Positions 16,240-22,840 of a stretch of 23,365 nt of DNA are shown here, in pieces. Location: positions 1 to 23,365 of the forward strand of contig JAJRSV010000261.1 of NCBI GenBank assembly GCA_024278655.1, given 5' to 3'. Numbering within the stretch: the stretch's first letter is position 1; each line of letters opens with the position of its first letter. The notes under the pieces are model-generated. The model was given only the letters and a program-made list of their open reading frames with translations. It made no database searches and had not been told where the DNA came from. Source of the DNA: Bacteroidota bacterium. GTDB taxonomy: Bacteria; Bacteroidota; Ignavibacteria; Ignavibacteriales; Ignavibacteriaceae. Position numbers and translations under genes: made by a program.

Positions 16240-17571
16240 TTATATTATCGGTTGTTCGATGATTTCTTTTAAGTGAGTTACCGAATCTTCGTATAAAGAT
16301 TTTTCATTCATATCCTGCTTCAGGTATTGCCTGAGATCATTAATTTTAGATAGAGCATGATCAATCTGCGGATTACTGCCTCGTACGTAGGCGCCTATGT
16401 TAATCAACTCCTCTGCTTCTTTGTATGTAGCCAGAATTTCATTAAATGCCATCGCACGTTTATAATGATCTTCGTCAACAATATCGGGCATAACCCTGCT
16501 CACACTTTGAAGTGTATCGATAGCGGGATACTGACCGCGGTTGGCTAACTTACGGTTCAGAACAATATGCCCGTCAAGAATCGATCTTACGGCATCGGCA
16601 ATCGGTTCGTTCATATCATCGCCGTCAACCAGTACTGTATAAAATCCTGTAATCGATCCTCTTTCGATTATACCAGCACGTTCGAGAAGCTTGGGAAGAA
16701 TTGCAAATACCGACGGTGTATATCCTTTTGTAGTTGGTGGTTCACCAATAGTTAAACCTACTTCGCGCTGAGCCATTGCAAACCTTGTAACCGAATCCAT
16801 CATTAAAACAACATTCTTTCCCAGGTTGCGAAAGTATTCGGCAATAGTAGTTCCGATGTATGCTCCTTTCATTCTGATAAGTGCAGGCTTATCGCTTGTT
16901 GCAACAATTACAACCGATTTTTTCAATCCTTCTTCGCCAAGGTCTTTTTCGATAAACTCCCTTACTTCCCTGCCTCTTTCACCGATAAGCATAATTACGT
17001 TTACATCGGCGTTTGTGTTGCGGGCAATCATTCCGAGTGTTACACTCTTCCCAACACCGCTTCCGGCAAATATGCCGACTCTTTGTCCCTTGCCGATTGT
17101 AAGTAACCCGTCTATTGCTCTTACACCTGTTTGAAGCGGCTCGGTAATTCTTTTCCGTTCGAGCGGGTTCGGCGGGTCGGCATAAATATCCATTTCCGTT
17201 TCCGATTCGATTCTCCCTTTTCCGTCAATCGGATTGCCCAAACCGTCCAGCACTCTTCCCAAAAGCTGACTGCTTAATCCTATCCGGAAACTTTTTCGTG
17301 TAGCTATTATTTCGCAGGCGGGTGATATTTTCTGCACTTCGCCCAATGCAATTGAAAGGACTTTCCCGTCTTTAAACCCAACCACTTCCGATTCGCAAAC
17401 TTCCGTTCCGGTACGGTCAACAATTTTACAGATTTCACCGAGAGCAACATTCGGTCCGGTCGAAACAATTACCAACCCTATCACATCAGACACTTTACCA
17501 TTCAGCTTTATTGTGTCGCTGTTTTGAATAACGGAACGGTAACGTTTAATATATTTTTCGGCGGTTATCAT
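16240..17571 (-). CDS. fliI: FliI, flagellar export ATPase
   Basis: 443 residues, the normal length. Walker A is 'AGSGVGKS' (169-176) and Walker B is 'NVVLMMDS' (253-260). The blocks 'LLGRVLDGLGNPIDGKG' (103-119), 'LQTGVRAIDGLLTIGKGQR' (146-164) and 'GEPPTTKGYTPSVFA' are typical of the F1-beta-related flagellar and type III ATPases. FliI forms a hexamer below the export gate and, with FliH and FliJ, energises substrate delivery. The ATG overlaps the fliH stop by 4 bases (ATGA). Flagellar rather than injectisome identity follows from the neighbours. Confidence 0.97.
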   Translation of the reverse strand: MITAEKYIKRYRSVIQNSDTIKLNGKVSDVIGLVIVSTGPNVALGEICKIVDRTGTEVCESEVVGFKDGKVLSIALGEVQKISPACEIIATRKSFRIGLSSQLLGRVLDGLGNPIDGKGRIESETEMDIYADPPNPLERKRITEPLQTGVRAIDGLLTIGKGQRVGIFAGSGVGKSVTLGMIARNTNADVNVIMLIGERGREVREFIEKDLGEEGLKKSVVIVATSDKPALIRMKGAYIGTTIAEYFRNLGKNVVLMMDSVTRFAMAQREVGLTIGEPPTTKGYTPSVFAILPKLLERAGIIERGSITGFYTVLVDGDDMNEPIADAVRSILDGHIVLNRKLANRGQYPAIDTLQSVSRVMPDIVDEDHYKRAMAFNEILATYKEAEELINIGAYVRGSNPQIDHALSKINDLRQYLKQDMNEKSLYEDSVTHLKEIIEQPII

Positions 17572-18191
17572 TTTGCTATTGCTTCTTCGAGGCGCTTTTT
17601 CAATTCATCCAACTGTGTAGAAATTCTTGCATCAACGTTGCCAATCTCGGTTTCTACAAAGCATCCCCCTTTTTCAATGCTTTGGTCCGGTTCGAATTTT
17701 ATTTTCGACAGGTTACCGCTTTGCAAAATATCACTGCTGTTTTCGTTTATTAGTTTTAAATCGTCAGGATTAAGTTTAACAACTATATTGTTCGAACCGA
17801 TAACTTTCTTTAATGAATCTTCGAGCGTTTGCTTAATAATACTCTTGTTGGATAATTCCGATTTAATAATTTTCTCCGAAATGGCAAACGCCAACTCGAG
17901 AACAAGCGGTTCAAACAGTTTATCGTAATCGTTTAATTTTTCATTCACTTCTCTTATAACTGAACCAAACTTTTCGGTAAGTTCTTTTTGCTTTGCCTCG
18001 AACTCTTTCAGTAATTCTTCTTTTGCACTTTCCCTGCCTTCGTTAAACCCGCGGTCGTAATAGTTTTGCAGGTTTGTTTGAATATAATCTTCTTCCTTTT
18101 GCTCCTCCGATTGAATATCATCGAACAGCGGGTTTTGTATTCTTACCTTTATCTTTTTTGTGTTACCGTTCAACCGGAGAATATCAGACAT
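17568..18191 (-). CDS. fliH: FliH, export ATPase regulator
   Basis: 207 residues. The mid region 'RGFNEGRESAKEELLKEFEA' contains the GxxxG-containing coiled coil seen in FliH, and the C-terminal part 'GGCFVETEIGNVDARISTQL' matches the FliH/YscL end domain. FliH dimers bind FliI and anchor it to FliN in the C-ring. The frame is open from a TTG at 18227, but the start chosen is ATG 18191: AGGAAG lies about 5 nt before it, and it overlaps the fliG stop by only 8 bases (ATGTCTGA), like other junctions in this cluster. The TTG would overlap fliG by 44 bases and has no clear ribosome binding site. Confidence 0.92.
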   Translation of the reverse strand: MSDILRLNGNTKKIKVRIQNPLFDDIQSEEQKEEDYIQTNLQNYYDRGFNEGRESAKEELLKEFEAKQKELTEKFGSVIREVNEKLNDYDKLFEPLVLELAFAISEKIIKSELSNKSIIKQTLEDSLKKVIGSNNIVVKLNPDDLKLINENSSDILQSGNLSKIKFEPDQSIEKGGCFVETEIGNVDARISTQLDELKKRLEEAIAK

Positions 18192-19227
18192 ATACTTCCT
18201 CGGAATTTCCTCTTGCGTTAAGAACAATTTCGCCCGCTTCCTCGAGCGATTTAATTACTTTTATAACTTTTGCCTGTGCGGCTTCAACCTCCTTAAGTTT
18301 CACCATTCCCATATATTCCAATTCCTCTCTCAACAAATCAGCCGCACGCTCAGACATGTTGCTGAATATTTTTTCCCTCAAACTCTCATCCGCCGTCTTA
18401 AGCGATAACGCCAGGTCTTTCCTTTCAACCTGCCGTAGTATTTTCTGAATATCTTTATCCTGTATGTTCATTATATCTTCGAACATAAACATCAGGCGCT
18501 TTACTTCCTGCGCAATATCTTCATCCTTCTCCTCAATTTTCTTAAGTACTTCTTTACTCATTGCAACCGTTGTTCTGTTAAGAATGGTTGCCAGGGTTTT
18601 CGTTCCGTCCACTTTACTTACCGATTGACTCATACTCAATCCGGCGAGTTCATCGACCACCTTTTCGACCTGCTGTAAAGTTTGCGGCGATATCTTTCCC
18701 AACGTGGCAATTCTGTATGCAACATCGGTGCGCATATCTTCGGGAAGCTCTTCGAGTACATCGGCAGTTTGGTCGGGGTTGAGCCATGCAAGAATAAGTG
18801 CGATTGTTTGCGGATGTTCCTTGCTAAGAAAATTTACAAGCTGTGTCGAGTCAGCTTTTTTAAGTACATCAAATCCTCTTAACGTTGTAAGATTCTCTAC
18901 TTTTTCAACCACTTCAACGGCTTTGTTTAATCCGAAAGATTTTTCGAGAATGGCTTTTGCATATTCCAAACCGCCTTCAAGCAAATACTCGCGAGCGGTA
19001 ACCATGTGATAAAAATCTTCGAGCACCTTCTCTATCTGATTGGAAGGAATATTTTTAAGCTTCGAAATTTCGGTTGCAATTGCTTCCACTTCATCAACAT
19101 CAAGATTTTTAAACACCAGCGATGCCGTTTCAACATCGAGCGCAATCATTAACAGTGCGGCTTTCTGCCTTCCGGTTAATTTCAGATCTTTTGTGCCTTT
19201 ACCATTAGTTTTATTACTTGAACTCAT
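18184..19227 (-). CDS. fliG: FliG, C-ring rotor protein
   Basis: 347 residues, slightly longer than the usual 330-340. The N-terminal domain ('LTGRQKAALLMIALDVETAS', 17-36) binds FliF. The middle domain has the 'EHPQ' motif (137-140), which contacts FliM. The 'MFMF' motif (246-249) precedes the C-terminal torque helix, in which charged residues such as R265, R269, D271 and R284 lie around the region that faces the stator in other FliG proteins. The extra length is a polar N-terminal lead of about 14 residues and a short tail. It overlaps fliF by 14 bases and fliH by 8. Confidence 0.97.
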   Translation of the reverse strand: MSSSNKTNGKGTKDLKLTGRQKAALLMIALDVETASLVFKNLDVDEVEAIATEISKLKNIPSNQIEKVLEDFYHMVTAREYLLEGGLEYAKAILEKSFGLNKAVEVVEKVENLTTLRGFDVLKKADSTQLVNFLSKEHPQTIALILAWLNPDQTADVLEELPEDMRTDVAYRIATLGKISPQTLQQVEKVVDELAGLSMSQSVSKVDGTKTLATILNRTTVAMSKEVLKKIEEKDEDIAQEVKRLMFMFEDIMNIQDKDIQKILRQVERKDLALSLKTADESLREKIFSNMSERAADLLREELEYMGMVKLKEVEAAQAKVIKVIKSLEEAGEIVLNARGNSEEVYV

Positions 19228-20818
19228 CTTCGTGTAACCATGTATTAATTAATCTTGCTGCATCTTCGGGGTTTTTCGAAACGTAAGAGCTTATCTTTTC
19301 CTGCTGTGCTTTTTTAATCATTGCTTCATCGGTAAATTCATCTTCCAAATCTCCGGGTACGATAATGTTTTTAACCTTGTTGAAATTCATGCTCGGCGGC
19401 GCCTGCCTGTCGAATGTATCGACTACCGGACGATTAAACTGCGGTACGGTTTCTTCCTTTAACTCACCTTCGGCAATCAACAGTTTTTCGGTTTTAAGTT
19501 TGTTCATAATACTCTTCAGTATAAAAATGGAAAGTATTATAGCCACGAGTATTATTATTAAATCGATTATCCTGTTCATATCGTCCGAGACGGGTGTTTC
19601 GCTTAACTCCAGGTCTTTAATCTCTTTGGTTTCGAAAGGAATGTTTACAATCGAAATCCGGTCGCCTCTTTCGGGGTTTATACCAACAGCGTTTTTAATT
19701 ATATCTTCTAATTTTTTCATCTGTTCGGGCGGACGCGGTTCATAAACCACCTCGGTTGCGTCTCCATTTTTCACTTCTTTGCGAACATCGTTAACTACAA
19801 CGGCAACACTTAAACGGTTTATGGTTCCGGTGCCCGAAATAACACGCTGCACGGTTTTGTTTATTTCGTAATTAACGGTATTCGTCTGGCTCGATTCAAC
19901 AGTCGAATCGCTTGCGGTTAAACCGGAATTTTCGCTTTTCGTAATCTGTTCGCTTATTGCCACCTGCGATTCCGGGTCGTAAGTTTCCATCGTCTTTTCA
20001 ATCTGGTCGAAGTTAAAATCGGCATTAACCTGCACGGTTGAATTGCCGAACCCGATTACCTGGTCTAAAATGGATTGCACTTTTGTAGAAAGGTAGCGCT
20101 CAACCGATTGCTTGATTTCGTATTGTTTAGTGTTTATAGCCGAGTTCTCATCGTCATCCATCTTTTGCGAAAGAAGTCTGCCCTGCGTATCGATTAATGT
20201 TACGTTCTGCTTCGAAAGTCCTTCAACACTGTTGGCAACCAAATTTAAAATTGCATTTATATTGTTACGGTTTAACGAATAACCGTTTGCAAGCTTTACA
20301 ACCACAGAAGCTTTAGGCGATTTTTCTTCGCCGCGAAAGATTGTTCTTTCGGGCAGTACGATTAATACCCTGGCGCCCTCAATACCTTCCTGCTGGATTA
20401 TCGTACGCGCAAGTTCCCCTTCGAGTGCCCGCTTGAAATTTAACCTTTGCATAAACTCCGACATACCCATCGTACTCTTATCAAAAATCTCGTAGCCGGT
20501 TACACCGCTGTTCGGAATTCCTTTTCCCGCTAACGATAATCTTACTTCGTACAACTTGTTTTTGGGAATTTTTATCGTGGTTCCGTTGTCTGTTATTTCA
20601 TAGGAGATTTTTTCGGTGTTGAGATAGCTTATTACTTTCGATGCATCCGTTTCCGAAAGCTTTGAGTAAAGAACCGAATAGTTCGGTTCGTTAAGAAAAA
20701 CGAACATCGTCCCGAAGATTATTATCGACAGCATTAATGCCGAGATAATTATTATCTTTTGTTTGGGACTGAACTTATTAAATAGTTTTATTACTTGCTG
20801 AAGAGCAGAATTATCCAT
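19214..20818 (-). CDS. fliF: FliF, MS-ring protein
   Basis: 534 residues. There is a first membrane helix at about 22-43 and a second at about 414-434. Between them lie the ring-building domains, with 'ALEGELARTIIQQEGIEGAR' and 'ERTIFRGEEKSPKASVVVKL', the YscJ/FliF core. The cytosolic tail ends in 'NPEDAARLINTWLHEDEF', the helix that binds FliG. FliF is the first ring built and the base for the export gate and C-ring. It starts 2 bases after the fliE stop. Both membrane anchors and the tail are intact. Confidence 0.97.
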   Translation of the reverse strand: MDNSALQQVIKLFNKFSPKQKIIIISALMLSIIIFGTMFVFLNEPNYSVLYSKLSETDASKVISYLNTEKISYEITDNGTTIKIPKNKLYEVRLSLAGKGIPNSGVTGYEIFDKSTMGMSEFMQRLNFKRALEGELARTIIQQEGIEGARVLIVLPERTIFRGEEKSPKASVVVKLANGYSLNRNNINAILNLVANSVEGLSKQNVTLIDTQGRLLSQKMDDDENSAINTKQYEIKQSVERYLSTKVQSILDQVIGFGNSTVQVNADFNFDQIEKTMETYDPESQVAISEQITKSENSGLTASDSTVESSQTNTVNYEINKTVQRVISGTGTINRLSVAVVVNDVRKEVKNGDATEVVYEPRPPEQMKKLEDIIKNAVGINPERGDRISIVNIPFETKEIKDLELSETPVSDDMNRIIDLIIILVAIILSIFILKSIMNKLKTEKLLIAEGELKEETVPQFNRPVVDTFDRQAPPSMNFNKVKNIIVPGDLEDEFTDEAMIKKAQQEKISSYVSKNPEDAARLINTWLHEDEFK

Positions 20819-20820
20819 AT

Positions 20821-21111
20821 TTAAATCGGCATTCTGATTAATTCTTTATACATATCTATACTTTTATTGCGTATTTCCATCAACAGCTCGAGGTTTGTTT
20901 TTGCTTTCTCGCCTGCAATCATTACTTCGTGCAACTGAACATCACCGCCATTAATGAACTCGGTAACAAGTTTGCCTGCTTCAAGCTGGCTGCTGTTTAC
21001 TTCTTTAATGAATCCTGTTAATAAATTATCAAACCCCGGCTTTACCGGTTTGTTGTTAGTCTCGTTTAATAAAGGATTGGAAATAATACCGTTGGTTATT
21101 CCGATTTTCAT
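20821..21111 (-). CDS. fliE: FliE, MS-ring to rod adaptor
   Basis: 96 residues, within the family range. 'FDNLLTGFIKEVNSSQLEAG' (27-46), 'DVQLHEVMIAGEKAKTNLEL' (57-76) and the ending 'IRNKSIDMYKELIRMPI' are the conserved FliE blocks. FliE joins the rod to the MS ring and is one of the first exported subunits. It starts 1 base after the stop of the 71-aa unknown gene, and fliF follows after 2 bases. Confidence 0.95.
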   Translation of the reverse strand: MKIGITNGIISNPLLNETNNKPVKPGFDNLLTGFIKEVNSSQLEAGKLVTEFINGGDVQLHEVMIAGEKAKTNLELLMEIRNKSIDMYKELIRMPI

Positions 21112-21112
21112 A

Positions 21113-21328
21113 TCATCCTCTTCTGTCTATTTTAGAACCTAAGTGAACACCGGACATCTTTCCGGTTTTACTGTAAAAGTGGTATTCCATTATTTCGCTT
21201 TTATTTTCCGGATACATTCCGGCAAAAAACCGTTTCTCTTTTTTAGATAAATCCACCTGGAATTTCCTGTTTATATTCCGAACCGTTCCCGGTAAAATTT
21301 TAACTGCCGGATTCGCAGAAACTTTCAT
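21113..21328 (-). CDS. Small unknown protein between flgC and fliE
   Basis: 71 residues; not assigned to a named family. It is basic and soluble, with no membrane helix or signal peptide. The C-terminal half 'FFAGMYPENKSEIMEYHFY' (34-52) leads to 'GVHLGSKIDRRG' (60-71), a compact motif that ends the protein and looks functionally constrained. It fits exactly between flgC (3-base gap) and fliE (1-base gap), so it is co-translated with proximal rod parts. A role in rod assembly or export is possible but is only inference from position. Confidence 0.75.
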   Translation of the reverse strand: MKVSANPAVKILPGTVRNINRKFQVDLSKKEKRFFAGMYPENKSEIMEYHFYSKTGKMSGVHLGSKIDRRG

Positions 21329-21331
21329 CGG

Positions 21332-21829
21332 TTAAATCTCCAAAGTATCTTTTATTATTTGCTTTGATGAATTTAATGCCGTTAAATTGGCTTCGTAACT
21401 TCTTGTTGCTGCAATCATATCAACCATTTCGGTAACAATATTTACATTCGACATTTTCACATAGCCGTTCTCATCGGCATTCGGATGTTCGGGCATATAA
21501 ACAACTTCGCCTTCCGAAGCGTCGGTAATTTCTTTAAACTCAAGACCCGCCTGCTGTTTTGTTAGCGGCTCGGTTTTTACCGGCTGCATAAAATGATTTC
21601 TTTCTGTAGTTCTTAACTTTAATGTGCCCCGGTCATTCATTAATGCTTTTGAAAAAGGATCCTGTTTCTGTTTTACAATCAGAGTTTTTCTTTGATACGG
21701 CTGCCCGTTTACATCTCTAACGGTATTGGCTTTTGCAATGTTCTCCGCAATCAAATTCATTTTTTTACGCTGGATGCTTAAACCCAACGCGCTTATATTA
21801 AAGCCGGATAACTTTCCGCCTATCTTCAT
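21332..21829 (-). CDS. flgC: FlgC, proximal rod protein
   Basis: 165 residues. The N-terminal axial motif is 'LGLSIQRKKMNLIAENIAKA' (15-34). The FlgC hallmark 'MPEHPNADENGYV' (112-124) is followed by the C-terminal axial helix 'EMVDMIAATRSYEAN' (134-148). FlgC is a proximal rod subunit exported early. The ATG shares one base with the flgB stop (TAATG). It is a little longer than enteric FlgC (134 aa), owing to the middle region. Confidence 0.96.
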   Translation of the reverse strand: MKIGGKLSGFNISALGLSIQRKKMNLIAENIAKANTVRDVNGQPYQRKTLIVKQKQDPFSKALMNDRGTLKLRTTERNHFMQPVKTEPLTKQQAGLEFKEITDASEGEVVYMPEHPNADENGYVKMSNVNIVTEMVDMIAATRSYEANLTALNSSKQIIKDTLEI

Positions 21830-22215
21830 TACCGACCTCCTCTGATAACTTCCTGAATTGTCTTAAAGTACTCGGATACTTTTCTCGAAGTGAATTTGTA
21901 GAGTAAAGTTGTTTCCGCCAGCTCCGACATCTCTTTGTCGATGTCAACATTATTTACTCCCGATATTGCTTCGTCTTTATCATCAACAACAATCCGGTAA
22001 TCGCCAACTTCATTACCCGGGTTAACCGCACCGAAATGTTTCTTTTCGGTTGCCCTTAATTTTCCTTTCAGAGTTTCATTCATCACATTCTGAAAAGCCA
22101 CATCTTCACGCTTATAATTTTCGGTGCCTACGTTTGCAATATTTTTACTTATCACATCCTTCTTAAGGACAAGATAATTCATATAGTTTTCTAATAATTT
22201 AATCGGTGCTGACAT
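21829..22215 (-). CDS. flgB: FlgB, proximal rod protein
   Basis: 128 residues, the usual size. The axial motif is 'SKNIANVGTENYKR' (23-36), and the C-terminal part 'VDIDKEMSELAETTLLYKFT' matches FlgB. FlgB forms the first rod layer on FliE. The ATG has AAGGAA just upstream, and a 52-base gap separates it from the preceding CxC gene; no clear promoter is visible in that gap, so it probably belongs to the same transcript. Confidence 0.95.
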   Translation of the reverse strand: MSAPIKLLENYMNYLVLKKDVISKNIANVGTENYKREDVAFQNVMNETLKGKLRATEKKHFGAVNPGNEVGDYRIVVDDKDEAISGVNNVDIDKEMSELAETTLLYKFTSRKVSEYFKTIQEVIRGGR

Positions 22216-22267
22216 ATTTCCTTTTGATTGCTTTTTTCTTTAACAGAATTTCATTCAAAACATTTTG

Positions 22268-22507
22268 CTATGAATAATCCAATAAAATTGATTTTGTTCT
22301 GCCGCATGCACAGACGAATTTAATTTCCTGAATATTATCGCTCGCATCTTTCTTAAGGAATATCGTTACATCGTCTTCGCTGTTTTCCTCAACGGTTAAT
22401 TTCGACTTACCGACAATCTGAACCTGAGTTGCTTTTATAACGTTACTCCTTGAACTGCTTACGGGTGCAATTTCTTCGTAAATCGGTTCTAAGAATTCAT
22501 CATCCAT
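22268..22507 (-). CDS. Small unknown CxCG protein, first gene of the flagellar run
   Basis: 79 residues, not recognised. The N-terminal third is acidic and polar ('MDDEFLEPIYEEIAPVSSSR'). The C-terminal part contains 'EIKFVCACGRTKSILLD' (61-77), where C66 and C68 form a CxCG half-knuckle; paired subunits could bind one metal, but this is conjecture. No membrane helix or signal peptide. It is the first gene after the 333-base control region and the only one between it and flgB, so it may have a regulatory job. The ATG leader is A-rich with no true Shine-Dalgarno sequence. Coding status is supported by the intact frame and position. Confidence 0.7.
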   Translation of the reverse strand: MDDEFLEPIYEEIAPVSSSRSNVIKATQVQIVGKSKLTVEENSEDDVTIFLKKDASDNIQEIKFVCACGRTKSILLDYS

Positions 22508-22574
22508 TTTTATATTTCATTTTTATTTCATTTAAATATTTTACTTCGCCCTGAAAGATGTCGTTTACATTTAA

Positions 22575-22592
22575 GACAAATTCAATGCCGAA
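22575..22592 (-). promoter_or_regulatory. Possible sigma-54-like promoter for the flagellar run
   Basis: The minus strand reads TCGGCATTGAATTTGTC. The GG and the -12 pair are separated by exactly 10 nt, as in sigma-54 promoters, but the -12 GC is GT and the -24 T is C. It lies about 70-85 bases upstream of the first ATG. Sigma-54 commonly drives early flagellar genes in other phyla; whether it does here is unknown. Confidence 0.25.
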
Positions 22593-22669
22593 TGGAATAA
22601 GAGAAACTATGCAGGATTTTAAATGATTTTTAAAGTGAAGTGTTTAATATTAACCAGATGCGGAATTTT

Positions 22670-22685
22670 ATCAGTTTAAACTGAT
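22670..22685. promoter_or_regulatory. Perfect 16-nt palindrome, candidate operator
   Basis: ATCAGTTTAAACTGAT is its own reverse complement. It lies 163-178 bases upstream of the first gene of the flagellar run and about 80-110 bases upstream of the weak sigma-54-like site, which is the usual distance for an enhancer-binding activator. It could equally be a repressor site. No second copy was noticed in the window. Confidence 0.45.
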
Positions 22686-22738
22686 GCCCGGTTCAAAACT
22701 ATTCTTTTAATTCTTGTAATAATTTAATCGGAATTATT

Positions 22739-22773
22739 GCAGCACAGACCTGCCCGCGGCAAGTCTGCGCTAC
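22739..22773 (-). terminator. 16-bp hairpin after the HD-domain gene
   Basis: Two 16-nt arms (22773-22758 and 22754-22739 in minus orientation) enclose a 3-nt loop. All 16 pairs form in the minus-strand RNA, three of them G-U; on the plus strand those three are A-C mismatches. This strand bias suggests the structure is used in the RNA of the upstream HD-domain gene, whose stop is 68 bases earlier. No T-run follows (AATAATTCC), so it may act as an RNA end stabiliser, or be a dispersed palindromic repeat, rather than a classic intrinsic terminator. Confidence 0.6.
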
Positions 22774-22840
22774 TTTTGGGTCAGTTCGATGAATGATAAA
22801 TCAAATATCCGTAATTAACCGTTACAAGCTTAAACTAAAA

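Larger units (their letters stand above)
22508..22840 (-). promoter_or_regulatory. 333-base gap: likely control region of the flagellar cluster
   Basis: No convincing gene on either strand. It holds, in transcription order, a 16-bp hairpin (22739-22773), a perfect 16-nt palindrome (22670-22685) and a weak sigma-54-like site (22575-22592), each listed separately. It is the longest gene-free stretch in the window and lies directly before the first gene of the flagellar run, so the main promoter should be here. No sharp sigma-70 box pair was recognised. Confidence 0.6.

Noticed and set aside
5287..17571. A virulence type III secretion system instead of a flagellum.
   Set aside because: The presence of hook, rod, switch, FlhF/FlhG and sigma-28 genes in the same run shows it is flagellar; no needle or secretin gene is seen.
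18191..18227. Extended FliH start at a TTG.
   Set aside because: No ribosome binding site and a 44-base overlap with fliG, against a good ATG start 36 bases downstream.
22508..22650. A minus-strand open frame of about 45 codons ending in TGA that overlaps the start of the CxC gene, with a protein-like stretch 'PFGIEFVLNVNDIFQGEVKY'.
   Set aside because: It has no ATG, GTG or TTG near its front; the only in-frame ATG gives six residues. Open frames of this length are expected by chance in AT-rich DNA. It could be a remnant; a homology search would decide.
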